A DNA stretch of 64,000 nucleotides from Microvirga ossetica (GTDB lineage: Bacteria > Pseudomonadota > Alphaproteobacteria > Rhizobiales > Beijerinckiaceae). A program made the translations under genes and the position numbers. The stretch is taken from NCBI RefSeq assembly GCF_002741015.1, contig NZ_CP016620.1:434001-498000 (forward strand), read 5' to 3'. Positions 39,680 through 49,234 of the stretch are shown one piece after another (the stretch's first letter is position 1; each line of letters starts with the position of its first letter). The notes under the pieces were generated by a model. It was not told the DNA's origin. It made no database searches and saw only the letters and a program-made list of their open reading frames with translations.

Positions 39680-40246
39680 ATGACGCCTGATCGACGGCGC
39701 CGGATTGAGGGGATCGCGTTTCTCGTGGGCTTTACGGCCTGCATTCCAGCTGCCAACTGGCTCGTCGGCCATGTCGGAACGGTCTGCGTTCCGGACGGCC
39801 CATGTCTCATCCCTATAGCCCCTGGCCTTGCAGCCCCGAGTGGCGTGCTCGTGGTTGGCCTAGCCCTCGTGCTGCGCGACCTCGTGCAGCGGCGTTTGGG
39901 GCGGTACTGGGCGCTGGCTGCCATCGGTGTTGGTGCAATCCTCTCAGCTGTTCTTGCGCCTCCGTCCCTTATTCTCGCATCGACAGCGGCGTTTCTGTTG
40001 TCCGAACTGGCGGATTTGAGCGTCTACACGCCGTTGCAGCGGCGGGGCCTCATCCTGGCAGTGGTCGCGAGCAGTGTCGTGGGGCTGATCATCGACAGTG
40101 CCGTCTTCCTGTTCTTGGCGTTCGGCAGCCTCGAGTTCCTGCTGCCACAGATCCTCGGCAAAGTCTGGATGGTGCTGGTGAGCATCCCGGTGATGGCTTG
40201 GCTGCGCGAGCACGACGCACGGGTCGGCATGCCCGTGCGGACCTGA
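39680..40246 (+). CDS. VUT-family (YhhQ-like) queuosine precursor transporter
   Basis: 188 residues from ATG 39680 (GGAGGACACG upstream). Five to six membrane segments and the family features FTACIPAANWLVGHVG, APSGVLVVGLALVLRDLVQR (the conserved R-D pair) and LLSELADLSVYTPLQRRG are visible. VUT/QPTR proteins such as E. coli YhhQ import queuosine precursors. Its place directly behind queC supports that role. Likely one operon. Confidence 0.85.
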   Translation: MTPDRRRRIEGIAFLVGFTACIPAANWLVGHVGTVCVPDGPCLIPIAPGLAAPSGVLVVGLALVLRDLVQRRLGRYWALAAIGVGAILSAVLAPPSLILASTAAFLLSELADLSVYTPLQRRGLILAVVASSVVGLIIDSAVFLFLAFGSLEFLLPQILGKVWMVLVSIPVMAWLREHDARVGMPVRT

Positions 40247-40409
40247 TTGAGTATGGAAGTAACCTCTGCCACGTCATGCGGCCGGCGCAGGGATGTCCTG
40301 CGCGAGGCTGGAAGCTCAGTTCACGCAAGATTCAGCAGTGTCGGTTCATCGTGCTGGCTCAACAGAGCGCGTGAAGCCCCATGCTCTCGCAGAGATTCTC
40401 CAAGCACCT

Positions 40410-41390
40410 ATGAGCCCACCTCCCTCCGCCGTCGCCGACTGTCCGTCCATCACTGAGGTCGTCCCCGCGAGACCGAGCACGAAGAGCAGCGCTCCTGCCA
40501 GAGACGCAACCTTCGCCGCCATAGGCGTGGCCCTTGTATCGACCATTTTCTTCGCCATGGGCGATGTTGCCGCAAAAGTGCTGACAGGCACGCTACCCGC
40601 GATCGAAGTCACCTGGCTGCGCTACCTCATTTTCGGCCTGGTGGTCGTTCCGACGGTGTTCGTCGCACGCGGCACGAGGGCGATGCACACGCCGCGCCTG
40701 CGCCTCCAGATCATCCGGGCCCTGGCGGTCGCCGGCTCAGCTGTCCTCTTCATTCTCGGACTGGGATACCTCCAGGTGGCCGAGGCGACAGCGATCAACT
40801 TCATCTCACCGATCTTCATCACCGCCCTCTCGATTCCGCTTCTCGGCGAGAAGGTGGGCATCCGACGCTGGGCCGCCGCCGCCGTGGGCTTTCTTGGCGT
40901 GATGCTGGTCGTCCAGCCCGGCGGCTCGGCCTTCCAGCTGGCCGCCCTGCTGCCGATCGGCGCGGCGCTTGCCTGGGCCGTAGCCGCCATCGCCACCCGC
41001 CTGATGAGCTCTGAGCGGCCCGAGGCGACCCTGGCATGGTCGGCGGTGATCGGACTGATCGCCCTGACAGCCTTCGTGCCGTTCCACTGGCGCACACCCA
41101 CTGCTGGAGAGGTCGGCCTGGCTGTCCTGATGGGCGCCTGCTCGACCACGGGCCACTGGCTCATCATCCTGGCCTACCGCAAGGCCGCAGCGTCTACTAT
41201 CGCGCCGTTCTCCTACGTCCAGCTCCTGTTTGCCGGACTGCTGGGTTTTGGCGTCTTCGGCACCGTGCCGGGGGCTATGACCCTCACCGGCGGTCTCGTC
41301 ATTGCGGCGAGCGGTCTCTACACGGCCCACCGCGAGCGCATCAGGACCCGGGAGGCAAGGCTTGCGGCTGCCGGGATCCGCCGGTCTTAA
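40410..41390 (+). CDS. EamA-family (DMT) transporter
   Basis: About 326 residues with ten membrane segments in two EamA repeats (IGVALVSTIFFAMGDVAAKV; AATRLMSS at the middle, then LAWSAVIGLIALTAFVPF). Typical motifs are AEATAINFISPIFITALSIP and STIAPFSYVQLLFAGLLGF. EamA carriers export amino acids, nucleobases or other metabolites; the substrate is unknown. The start is uncertain (ATG 40410; frame open to 40293). Same direction as queC-VUT but 163 bases later. Confidence 0.88.
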   Translation: MSPPPSAVADCPSITEVVPARPSTKSSAPARDATFAAIGVALVSTIFFAMGDVAAKVLTGTLPAIEVTWLRYLIFGLVVVPTVFVARGTRAMHTPRLRLQIIRALAVAGSAVLFILGLGYLQVAEATAINFISPIFITALSIPLLGEKVGIRRWAAAAVGFLGVMLVVQPGGSAFQLAALLPIGAALAWAVAAIATRLMSSERPEATLAWSAVIGLIALTAFVPFHWRTPTAGEVGLAVLMGACSTTGHWLIILAYRKAAASTIAPFSYVQLLFAGLLGFGVFGTVPGAMTLTGGLVIAASGLYTAHRERIRTREARLAAAGIRRS

Positions 41391-41878
41391 GTTGCTCACA
41401 AGACTCCGTCTACGAGCTTGCCCAAGGATGCTGCTTGAGGCTGCCAGGACCGATCTCACTTCTTTGATTCCCGGGACACGATGCTCGGCCGCTCCTCCTT
41501 TCGACGCCTGATCGTTGCACTGTTGGGATCCTTGGCTGCGCGCGCCTCAGCATCGTCGATCAGTTCAGGCTGTTCGTGCCTGTCAAGTAACCGAGTATAG
41601 CAACATGAACAGAGCCGTAACGATGATTACGGCCACAAGGACTTTGATCGGCAAGCCAACCCGTGTTTCGCGGGCCAGACGGGTCTTAACGTCCTGCCGC
41701 CGCTTATCGGGAAGCCGTTCCGCTCATGGTTGTCGTGAACCGTTGTCGTCCCTCTGGAGATATGGCCACTCCCGATGGTTCTAAGGCAGGGACTCTCGTC
41801 GGGTAGGCTCATAAGGAGGGGGGCTAGATCGGGAGGATGCGGGTGGGGTGAAGAGAGAATTGAGGGCGGCCAAACAAA
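41391..41878. other. gene-poor stretch with a possible broken tiny membrane gene
   Basis: On the minus strand 41727-41583, ATG starts MSGTASR, and after one frame change the sequence reads DKRRQDVKTRLARET, then a membrane helix (VLVAVIIVTALFMLLYSV) and a stop. This would be a frameshifted peptide of about 48 residues. The rest of the stretch shows nothing. Confidence 0.3.
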
Positions 41879-41901
41879 AACCCCGGCCAAAGGCCGGGGT
41901 T
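41879..41901 (-). terminator. rho-independent terminator of the lipoprotein gene
   Basis: On the minus strand AACCCCGGCC, TTT, GGCCGGGGTT, followed by TTTG. It lies 22 bases after the minus-strand lipoprotein stop. Confidence 0.9.
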
Positions 41902-41922
41902 GTGCGTTCGCCGATCCACTCA

Positions 41923-42381
41923 TCATGAGGTCGGTGGGGCAGCTTCCTTCACAGGCCCACGAGCAGCTGCGGGCTTGCGTCCCCGGTATTTCGAGGACAC
42001 TGCGAGTGGAGCAAGGCTTGCCGTCACCGGGCTCGGGTAGTGTTCAAGGGTCGACCCCGTTGCGGCATCGACGCCCATCCCAATGATACCGCCAATCAGA
42101 ACATTACCGGCAAAGCCAGCCGCGCCGCTTCCAGCCACTCGGGTCTGGACCATGATGTCCTGGCTCGCGTAGCCGTCTTTCGAGAAGGTCGCGACGAACT
42201 CTGATTTCCGATCGACCTGCAGGGTGTAAGGGGTCGTCGGGCAGGTCAGCCCAGTCGAGGTCCTCATGGCTGCCGGCGGTTCGGAATCAAAGGTAATTTG
42301 TTCAGTCGTGCCACGGGTAACCGTAGCGCAGGCACCCAAAGAAAGGCTGCCCGCGAGAATCGCGAGTAATGAGATACGCAT
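41923..42381 (-). CDS. outer- or inner-membrane lipoprotein
   Basis: 152 residues. Signal peptide with lipobox LSLGAC (Cys17). The mature part holds TVTRGTTEQITFDSEPPAAM and PYTLQVDRKSEFVATFSKDG (a PEGA-like beta fold), then a Gly-rich hydrophobic stretch (GFAGNVLIGGIIGMGVDAAT) and a basic Pro/Ala tail. The Gly-rich segment is typical of small lipoproteins annotated as translation-factor-like by error. It probably sits in the envelope; the role is unknown. Monocistronic, with its own terminator. Confidence 0.82.
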   Translation of the reverse strand: MRISLLAILAGSLSLGACATVTRGTTEQITFDSEPPAAMRTSTGLTCPTTPYTLQVDRKSEFVATFSKDGYASQDIMVQTRVAGSGAAGFAGNVLIGGIIGMGVDAATGSTLEHYPSPVTASLAPLAVSSKYRGRKPAAARGPVKEAAPPTS

Positions 42382-42691
42382 TGTTGCCCCCAGAGATGGC
42401 TTCCACTTGGGCGATATGCACCTCGCGAAAGCTCACAAATAACTCGTTAGGTGGCTGCGCAGCCCTCTGGCAATAACATTTCTTATTGGGTCGAATGCTT
42501 GCCACCAGACTGTGCTCTCTAGGGAACACCTGGCTTTGACATCGTTGGGAGACCATGCCGCTCCCACAGTTCCAGATCTGAAGCCCGATGAGCGCTCGCC
42601 GTTGGCAACACAGTCTTAACCACAGCAACGAAAATCCCGCCCTTGCGGAGACGGAAGCATCGTCTGCCTCTTTGTGCCCACACTGCTCGAC

Positions 42692-43303
42692 ATGAATAAG
42701 CCGCACCGGAATCGGCTGTGTATGAGGGCAGGGTCCAATGGTCCGCGAGCTGTAACCCGAGTGCTGAGCACCCACCGCGTTCTTGTCCTGACGCTCAGTT
42801 TGTCGGCCGCCGCAGGGTGGGTTTCGTATGCCGTCTCGAGTCAGTCCTCGAGCAAGCTGGAGGGTCAGCTCCGCCGTGATTTGGCGAGCCTGCAGGATGC
42901 TCAAACGAAGCTCCTCTCCGAGCAGTCAAAAACCCGTGTCTCATTGTCTGAGATGGCACAGTTGCGCGCCGATCTTGCCGCCGCACGCACCGAGATTGCC
43001 CGGCTGCCGCCACTGGTTGGACAAACCAAGGTGAGCCTAAACGCCATCGCGACCAGCGACACCGTAGCCAACACCGGATCGATCGCGGGAAAGGCAGTTA
43101 AGTCGCTGACCACCAAAGCAGCATCGCGAGACAAGCCATCGCCATCGAACAGTAATCGTCAACCGGAGGTCAGGATCGCAGCTCCGGTTGAACAGAAGGT
43201 AATCGAAAGGTCCCGACGAAGCGCGAGACTGGCTCCGGCACCTGACCTGGATACCGCGAGTCTGCGTCAGCTGACAAAATCGGCGGAAGCGCAGGCACAG
43301 TGA
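42692..43303 (+). CDS. inner-membrane coiled-coil protein
   Basis: 203 residues from ATG 42692. One membrane segment (VLVLTLSLSAAAGWVSYAV, about 30-48) is followed by a periplasmic coiled coil (SKLEGQLRRDLASLQDAQTK to about residue 105) and a disordered basic tail. Topology is like phage-lysis spanins or envelope tethers, but nothing specific is recognised. No operon partners. Confidence 0.5.
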   Translation: MNKPHRNRLCMRAGSNGPRAVTRVLSTHRVLVLTLSLSAAAGWVSYAVSSQSSSKLEGQLRRDLASLQDAQTKLLSEQSKTRVSLSEMAQLRADLAAARTEIARLPPLVGQTKVSLNAIATSDTVANTGSIAGKAVKSLTTKAASRDKPSPSNSNRQPEVRIAAPVEQKVIERSRRSARLAPAPDLDTASLRQLTKSAEAQAQ

Positions 43304-43437
43304 TCATTCTGGGCTCGAAGATGCGATCAGTGACAGGCGCAAGGCTCCATAACAGCTGCGTTCTAGACATGGTTCAAGCGCACAGAGCACGGGATTCAGA
43401 ATTTTCGGTTCCATAAAAAATGTTCAACGAAATTTCC

Positions 43438-44899
43438 TGTATGTAGAACCCCGTTAGAAAGGTCACTCCTCTCCCCGTTACAAATGTCACTCTCCCTGGG
43501 TGATGGTGCTGGGGAGATTGGGTCTGATGACGGTGATCGGGATGAGCCGGCCGGAGATCGATCGGGTTCACATTCTGCGGGACGTCGTGGCGGAGCGAAT
43601 TACGGTGCGCGAAGCTGCCCAACTGCTGCGGATCACACGGCGCCAAGTGTTCCGATTACTCAAGGCCTATCAGACCGGTGGTCCCACGGCCTTGGTGTCG
43701 CGCCGGCGCGGCAAGCCCAGCAACCGCTCCTACCCGGCGGCGCTGCGGACCGAGGTGCTGGCGCTGATCACAGCCAACTATGCCGATTTCGGCCCGACGC
43801 TCGCCTGCGAGAAGCTCGCCGAGCGGCACGGCATCGATCTGGGTGTCGAGACGATCCGGCGCTGGATGATCGCGGCGGGTCTCTGGCAGGAGCGCCGGCA
43901 GAAGCTCAAAGGGGTGCACCAGCCGCGCTATCGGCGCGACTGCGTCGGCGAACTCGTCCAGATCGACGGCTCCGAGCACTACTGGTTCGAGGATCGCGGC
44001 CCACCCTGCACGCTTCTGGTCTACATTGACGATGCCACCAGCCGGCTGATGCACCTGAAGTTCGTCGAGACCGAGTCGACCTTTGATTATTTCCGATCGA
44101 CCCGGGAGTACCTGGAGGCCTACGGCAAGCCGGTGGCGTTCTACTCCGACAAGCATGCCGTCTTCCGCGTCAACGGCAAAGGAGCGGTGGGCGGTGACGG
44201 CATGACCCAGTTCGGGCGAGCCCTGCATCAGCTCAACATCGACATCATCTGCGCCAACTCGCCCCAAGCCAAAGGCCGCGTCGAGCGCGCCAACGGCACC
44301 TTGCAGGACCGCCTGGTCAAGGAGATGCGACTGGCTGGGATCTCGACCCTTGAGGCGGGCAATGCCTTCCTGCCGGCATTCATGGCGGACTTCAACCGCC
44401 GCTTTGCCAAGGCGCCCTACAGCGACAAGGACCTGCATCGCCCGCTCAGCGAGGACGATGAGCTGGATGACGTGTTCGCCTGGCGGGAGGAGCGGACGGT
44501 CTCGCGCAATCTGACCCTGCAGTACGACCAGGTGCTGTTCATTCTCGAGCCGAACGCGATCACGCTGTCCCTCGCCCGCCAGCGGGTGACCGTCTACGAC
44601 TATCCGGATGGGCGCTTTGCCATCAAGCACAAGGGCCTGGAGCTGCCCTACAGGCCCTTTGACCGACGCCAGCAGGTGGATCAGGCGGCGGTCGTCGAGA
44701 ACAAGCGGCTGGGTCCGGTTCTGGCCTACATTGCCGAGCGGCAGAAGGAGCTCGACATGAGCCGGAGCAACAGCGCCCCGCGGCGGCGCGGCCAAGGCAA
44801 GAGCCTGTTCAAGGTGGGTTGAGCTCTCAGCAGTCACTCCCCGGAGGTGACATCTCTAATGAGGACAATCAGAGACTTGTCTAACGAGTTCTGACATTC
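43438..44899 (+). mobile_element. IS1202-type (ISNCY) element
   Basis: Both ends carry related inverted sequences: ATGTAGAACCCCGTTAGA (from 43441) against ATGTCAGAACTCGTTAGA (inward from 44897), and a second inner pair GTTACAAATGTCAC / ATTAGAGATGTCAC. The length of about 1.46 kb fits the group. Exact edges are uncertain by a few bases. Confidence 0.72.
43527..44822 (+). CDS. ISNCY/IS1202-family transposase
   Basis: About 431 residues. The N-terminal HTH pair is RITVREAAQLLRITRRQVFR and GIDLGVETIRRWMIAAGLWQ. The DDE integrase core has Asp in ELVQIDGSEHYWFEDRG, Asp in AFYSDKHAVFRVN and Glu in KGRVERANGTLQDRLVKEMR. The C-terminal beta domain is VTVYDYPDGRFAIKHKGLEL. Length and catalytic residues are intact, so it may be active. 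Confidence 0.92.
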   Translation: MTVIGMSRPEIDRVHILRDVVAERITVREAAQLLRITRRQVFRLLKAYQTGGPTALVSRRRGKPSNRSYPAALRTEVLALITANYADFGPTLACEKLAERHGIDLGVETIRRWMIAAGLWQERRQKLKGVHQPRYRRDCVGELVQIDGSEHYWFEDRGPPCTLLVYIDDATSRLMHLKFVETESTFDYFRSTREYLEAYGKPVAFYSDKHAVFRVNGKGAVGGDGMTQFGRALHQLNIDIICANSPQAKGRVERANGTLQDRLVKEMRLAGISTLEAGNAFLPAFMADFNRRFAKAPYSDKDLHRPLSEDDELDDVFAWREERTVSRNLTLQYDQVLFILEPNAITLSLARQRVTVYDYPDGRFAIKHKGLELPYRPFDRRQQVDQAAVVENKRLGPVLAYIAERQKELDMSRSNSAPRRRGQGKSLFKVG

Positions 44900-44926
44900 C
44901 TGTAGGCAAAGTTAAAATGTCCTCAG

Positions 44927-45000
44927 AAACTCGCTAAGCGGCACGGCATTGATCTGGGTGTGGAGTTTATCCGGCGCTGGATGCTGGCCGAAGCAATCCA
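44927..45000 (+). pseudogene. fragment of a second IS1202-type transposase
   Basis: Reads KLAKRHGIDLGVEFIRRWML, nearly identical to residues in the HTH part of the neighbouring transposase (KLAERHGIDLGVETIRRWMI). Homology stops abruptly on both sides. It starts about 28 bases beyond the right end of the intact element and is a relic of a related copy. Confidence 0.8.
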
Positions 45001-45134
45001 GACCTTCTTTGAAGCGACCCCAGGTTGGCGGGTCCTGGCACCGGACGCTCAGTGATTGCAATTGGCGTTCCTACACCGCGCCGCCAGCCGGGCCTGGTAC
45101 CCCGCACCAGCTCATTCGCCAACGTCAGAGGTCC

Positions 45135-45755
45135 CTAATTCAACTCTGTCCGCAGCTTCGCGCCCCGTCTCTGAGCGTCCTTGAGGTAATCGACCACGAC
45201 AGATGGTAGCTCGCGCCGGTGCCCGGAGGCCCGTCGCTGGAACGCATCGAACTCGCCCTTGCGGATCATCGCCGCCTCAAAGCTCATGCCAAAACGGTCC
45301 ACAATGTCTTCAACCGTATCAGTCGAACTGAGGAGATAATTGGGAGCCAAGAACATCGCAGCAAAGCGTCTGGCCTCACTCTCCTCCTTCTTGGCCTCTA
45401 ACAAGCGTTTTCCAGTCGTCGCTTGAATAGTGCTCCTGCTGCGAACACCCGCGTGCCGCATGGCGAAGTGTCCAATCTCATTGGCGATGGCCATCCGGGC
45501 TCTTGGCTCACCCCTCTGTATGGCACCGACGACACTCTCACGCATGTGCAGGACGCCTTTTCGGGCATCCCATTGCGCCTCTGCATCGGGCATCTCGGAG
45601 TCTGGTACCTGCTGATAGGCGAAGTGCCGAAAGATCTTTGTAAGCCTCTCGATCACGGTCATCATGTCAGGGCGGATTTGGTTCTGAAGATCGATCTCCT
45701 GCCGGAGGACCCTCACGCGCTGCTCGATCTCTTCATCCGTGACATGCCGCAACAT
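45135..45755 (-). CDS. ImmA/IrrE-like protein, first catalytic His replaced by Asn
   Basis: 206 residues from ATG 45755 (GAGG upstream). The ImmA/IrrE-type fold is indicated by AIANEIGHFAMRHAGVRSRS and EESEARRFAAMFLAPNYLLS, and by the C-terminal VEDIVDRFGMSFEAAMIRK. The zinc motif HExxH is NEIGH (Asn92, Glu93, His96), so one zinc ligand is missing while the downstream Glu-containing segment is kept. ImmA proteases cleave repressors (phage, ICE, DdrO). This one is probably inactive as a protease or uses other ligands. No cognate HTH repressor is next to it. Confidence 0.8.
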   Translation of the reverse strand: MLRHVTDEEIEQRVRVLRQEIDLQNQIRPDMMTVIERLTKIFRHFAYQQVPDSEMPDAEAQWDARKGVLHMRESVVGAIQRGEPRARMAIANEIGHFAMRHAGVRSRSTIQATTGKRLLEAKKEESEARRFAAMFLAPNYLLSSTDTVEDIVDRFGMSFEAAMIRKGEFDAFQRRASGHRRELPSVVVDYLKDAQRRGAKLRTELN

Positions 45756-46116
45756 ATCGGGCCTCGAATGGACGGCGGCTACTAAATGTAGATTAGATTA
45801 CGCGGAGTCTCTTGGGTTTGCAATCCCGCTCAGGAGGTATAACGCAGACTCCTCTCTGAACTTGGCCCGCGCCGCTAGCGAACTTGAGGTGCCTCTTGCC
45901 CAACCTATGAGGCGCTCAACGTCGAAGGGATCAACCTCCCCCTCCTGGCTAACCTGAGGCCGTAGAGCCGGCGGCGACACGCCTCTGCGCCGCGTAGGAC
46001 AGTGTTGCATGGATACGACACCGTCTGCCCCAAGGATGCTCCTGGCGGCCCGCATGGGTTGACGCACAAGCAGCCAAGTCCCTACTTTCCCGCCAAAATC
46101 AAGCACCGGGGGCATT
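45756..46116. other. intergenic region
   Basis: 361 bases. No convincing gene or hairpin is seen. Confidence 0.4.
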
Positions 46117-46761
46117 ATGCGACGACTTGATCTCAAGGCCATCGCCGCGGTCGCGGTCGCTGCGGGCGTGCTTTTCGGCACCAGTGCCCAGGCGCAATCC
46201 CTTTCGGGGATCAAGGTCGGCGACGAGATCTAGTCCGCCTCCAGACTCGATGCGCGGCCGCTGCCTTCCAAGAGCGGGGATCCGCACAGGGAACGGCGAT
46301 GGAAGCTGCCCAACGGGAATAAGCTCGCTGTCGCCGCAGATCCGGGGACGCAGAAAATTGTCTATGCCGACACGAGGTGGGGCGGTGGCGCTAACGGCAA
46401 GCCTGCCGATTTCCCAGGTTTCGTCTACGGTAAAACCACCCTGGCCGACATCCGAGCCTACGCCCAGAACAATGGGTTCGCATTCAAGGAACACCTCATC
46501 GAAGTGAGGCCGGATGGCCTCGCCCTGTTCAATGCTTACGAAGTCGAGGGCGCGCCCGGCGTTGTCGTGACGTTTGTCACCAGACTATCGATGAAGGATC
46601 ACGAGCGCCTCCGGAACGGCAAGGCGAACGTGGACATCAACCGCGCGGCCCGGCTGGACGCCATCATTCTCGCCGATGCGGGATATCTCGACACGATCTG
46701 GGGCGACGCGAAGCTGAGGGGCAGGGCGTATAAGCCCATCCGGTGGGAGCGGTCCCGCTAG
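46117..46761 (+). pseudogene. secreted hypothetical protein with in-frame TAG
   Basis: ATG 46117 begins a clear signal peptide (IAAVAVAAGVLFGTSAQAQS). Codon 39 (46231-46233) is TAG, after which the same frame continues without stops for 175 codons to 46761: LPNGNKLAVAADPGTQKIVY, FVYGKTTLADIRAYAQNNGF, NAYEVEGAPGVVVTFVTRL. A one-base change CAG to TAG would explain it. The product would be 214 residues; family unknown. Reinitiation at 46504 would give only a C-terminal piece. Confidence 0.72.
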
Positions 46762-47133
46762 GCCGCGTTGGCGGCCCGCTAAAGGCCGAGCGGCACCTCT
46801 TGGGGCGCACGCACCACGCCGAGCGAAATTGGGCTCGAAGCAGCGTTAAATTGAGCGTTGGCTGACCAACGCTCGCTCCTCGTTCAACTTACCTCAGTTC
46901 GTCGTAAGGACTTTGCTTGCTCGTCAGGTTGCCAGCGCGGTGCGGAAAATGGCGGGGGCTGATCAGAGCCCCGTCCGTGGCTTCTATAAATCAAGCGCAA
47001 TGCTGCGGCACCCTTACGTATTAAAGCTTACGCCTTAATGGCTAAATGGAGCGGCCCGCTCTTGCTCGTGCAGGGTTCTTCTTCATCATTGCTAAACGCG
47101 CGGTGTTCGCGTCGGACGATATGGGGGCGGGGG
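46762..47133. other. intergenic region
   Basis: 372 bases with no assured gene; it includes the AT-rich part (46980-47060) that probably drives the LuxR gene. A longer start for that gene at 47038 is possible. Confidence 0.4.
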
Positions 47134-47886
47134 ATGTTTGGCGATGAATACGGCTGCGCGACTAACTCCAATGGGCAGACGGTTGGCTTAAGCCAGCATG
47201 TCGCAACTGCCTTACTTTGCGGAAATGCGCTGCTTGGGGCTGGTCTGACGCATCTTCTCGCTGGTACTCGCTTCAGTGTGGCTGAAAGAGGACGTATCGG
47301 GGATAGCTCGTCATTCGATCCAGTTGCCCCAACACCAGCTCTGTATATCGTCGATGCCAGTGGATCCCCCCAGCAAACAATCACACTTATTGAGGCCGCG
47401 AAGAGACAACACCCCTCAGCTCACATTGTGGCCATCGCCGACAGCTTTGACCTTAACCTGATCCAGCTTGCGGTCTCGGCCGGGGTTGATAGCTTCTGCC
47501 TTGCCACAGTAAGTCGTGAGGTGCTGATCAACGTCCTTGAACTGACAGTGCTCGGTGAGCAGATCCTGCCCAGAAGCGCAGTCGACTCCCTTCTCACTCA
47601 CGCGTCAACGGTTTCGGGCCTTGGTCGGACGTCCTTGCCCTCTGAGCAAAGCACTCCTGATCCGAAGGTGACGAAACTGTCGCCCCGAGAGACCGTGATC
47701 TTGCAGTCCCTGATGGGCGGTGACGCCAACAAGGTCATTGCCAGGAGGCTCGATATCACGGAGTCGACGATCAAAGTTCACGTGAAATCGATCCTGCGCA
47801 AGATCGGTGCCGCCAATCGCACCCAAGCTGCGATGTGGGCCAATGAGAACCTACGGGTTGCGGAGAAACGTCCTCTCGTGAACTGA
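47134..47886 (+). CDS. LuxR-family response regulator
   Basis: 250 residues from ATG 47134 (47038 also in frame). The N-terminal receiver-like fold has ALYIVDASGSPQQTITLIEA, whose Asp is the likely phosphoacceptor, and HPSAHIVAIADSFDLNLIQL; the acidic pair of the receiver is poorly kept. The C-terminal GerE HTH is KLSPRETVILQSLMGGDANK, VIARRLDITESTIKVHVKSI, LRKIGAANRTQAAMWA. No histidine kinase is adjacent. It resembles Methylobacterium orphan regulators. Confidence 0.86.
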   Translation: MFGDEYGCATNSNGQTVGLSQHVATALLCGNALLGAGLTHLLAGTRFSVAERGRIGDSSSFDPVAPTPALYIVDASGSPQQTITLIEAAKRQHPSAHIVAIADSFDLNLIQLAVSAGVDSFCLATVSREVLINVLELTVLGEQILPRSAVDSLLTHASTVSGLGRTSLPSEQSTPDPKVTKLSPRETVILQSLMGGDANKVIARRLDITESTIKVHVKSILRKIGAANRTQAAMWANENLRVAEKRPLVN

Positions 47887-47985
47887 TCAGGGAGCTGCTT
47901 TCGCAGGCTTGGGGTTGCTGCGATTTGTCAGCCGCGTGCTCGAAGCGCTTCGAGCACGACCGCAAAGAGAGGCGCGTGCTGCCGG

Positions 47986-48510
47986 CTACTCGGGGATAGA
48001 GTTGGTAGCCGGGGAAAGGTTCGCACTAATCTTCCAGCCCTGCATAACGCGTTTTTTCGCGATCTGCTCTTCGACGAAGTCCTCCGGCAGGTAAACTAGC
48101 CCGAACCCCTGGTGTGCGACGCTCCGTGCGAGTTCCAGGCTGTTGACCGCACGCCGGCCCTCGATGCGCACGTTGATTTCGCGGCCTCGCTTTTCGAACC
48201 CCCAGGGGAAGTATCCTCCGCGCGTGACACGCCGCAGGTTAATGCAGCGATGGCCAGTGAGGTCTTCGGGACGCTTCGGCAGCGGGCGAGACTTGAAGTC
48301 ATCCGGCGTTCCTACAATCGCCTGCCGCAGAAACGTTCGCTCACGATGTCGGTCAGACCCTCGTCAGTCACGAGTTCGACCGTAATATCGGGATAATCGC
48401 GCATCAGCTTCGACAGCCGCGGCCAGAGCACCGTCTCGGCTGAGTGCTGGGCTGCCGTCATGCGAACGATGCCTGACGGGGAGAGCGCGGATGCGGAGGC
48501 GCAAAAAAGG
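47986..48510 (-). pseudogene. LysR-family regulator remnant
   Basis: Minus-strand pieces of a LysR effector domain lie in order in different frames: LSPSGIVRMTAAQHSAETVL and KLMRDYPDITVELVTDEGLT (about 48500-48350), PEDLTGHRCINLR, GFEKRGREINVRIEGRRAVN, SLELARSVAHQGFGLVYLPE to 47986. The HTH domain is missing and at least two frameshifts are present. Non-functional. Confidence 0.78.
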
Positions 48511-49004
48511 TGTCCGTGCTCAGGACGCCAAACCGGAGGAGTGTTTCCGCATGAGTGTCAGTATGCAACAGCCTTAGGCCATCTTAGCGACTCAAACCAT
48601 GTCAATACTGGTCGCTTCCTCTGACACGAGGGCCTTATGGATAGGCACGTCTGGACCTAGCTGGCTTTAGCTGGCGGCATCTTCGATCGTGCGCTCCTCT
48701 ACACCAGCGTGGCTTCAGATCCTCCAACCGTCCCATTACCTCAGGCGGAGCCGTCAATGCGGTCCCTGCCCTTGGCTCCGATGAAATAGGGCTCCGTAAT
48801 TTGGACAGGACACACGAACCGAGATCGCTGGCTACAACGATCGCGAACATTGATCTCCGACATCCGCGGCTTCTTGAAATCGGTGGCGTTCGAGCCCCAC
48901 CCGAACAGCGTCCGACCCTGATCATATAGCTTCTGATCGCAATGCTGCCACCGCTAAGGCGTTGGAGCAGGCTAATCGACACCTACTTGCGATAGGAACC
49001 TGGA
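48511..49004. other. degenerate stretch
   Basis: 494 bases without a recognisable gene, probably debris continuing from the LysR pseudogene. Confidence 0.35.
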
Positions 49005-49112
49005 ATGACCTATCGCCTGATCCAGGGGACGCCGGGCGCATATGATCTGCTCCTGAATGGCGAGGTCGCGGGCAGCGTGGTGCGCAACAGCTCATCCCAG
49101 CCTTGCACCTGA
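49005..49112 (+). CDS. 35-residue peptide, possible 5' part of a larger gene
   Basis: ATG 49005 to TGA 49112, AGGAACC upstream. MTYRLIQGTPGAYDLLLNGE followed by VAGSVVR looks like the first beta strands of a short protein; the frame then becomes random (NSSSQPCT) before the stop, which suggests truncation by a frameshift. Unrecognised. Confidence 0.4.
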   Translation: MTYRLIQGTPGAYDLLLNGEVAGSVVRNSSSQPCT

Positions 49113-49234
49113 ACAGCAGAGCGGCTCAAGGATGTAACTCCCGCTCGGAGGCCAGCATCTTCACTGAGCGCGAAACAGATGATATCCGACAATCGCCATG
49201 GCGGCGCCTTGGAGCGGTGGACACCCCGTTAGGA

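Noticed and set aside
43656..44837. 393-codon open frame antisense to the IS1202-type transposase
   Set aside because: Shadow frame of an intact DDE transposase; no recognisable motifs.
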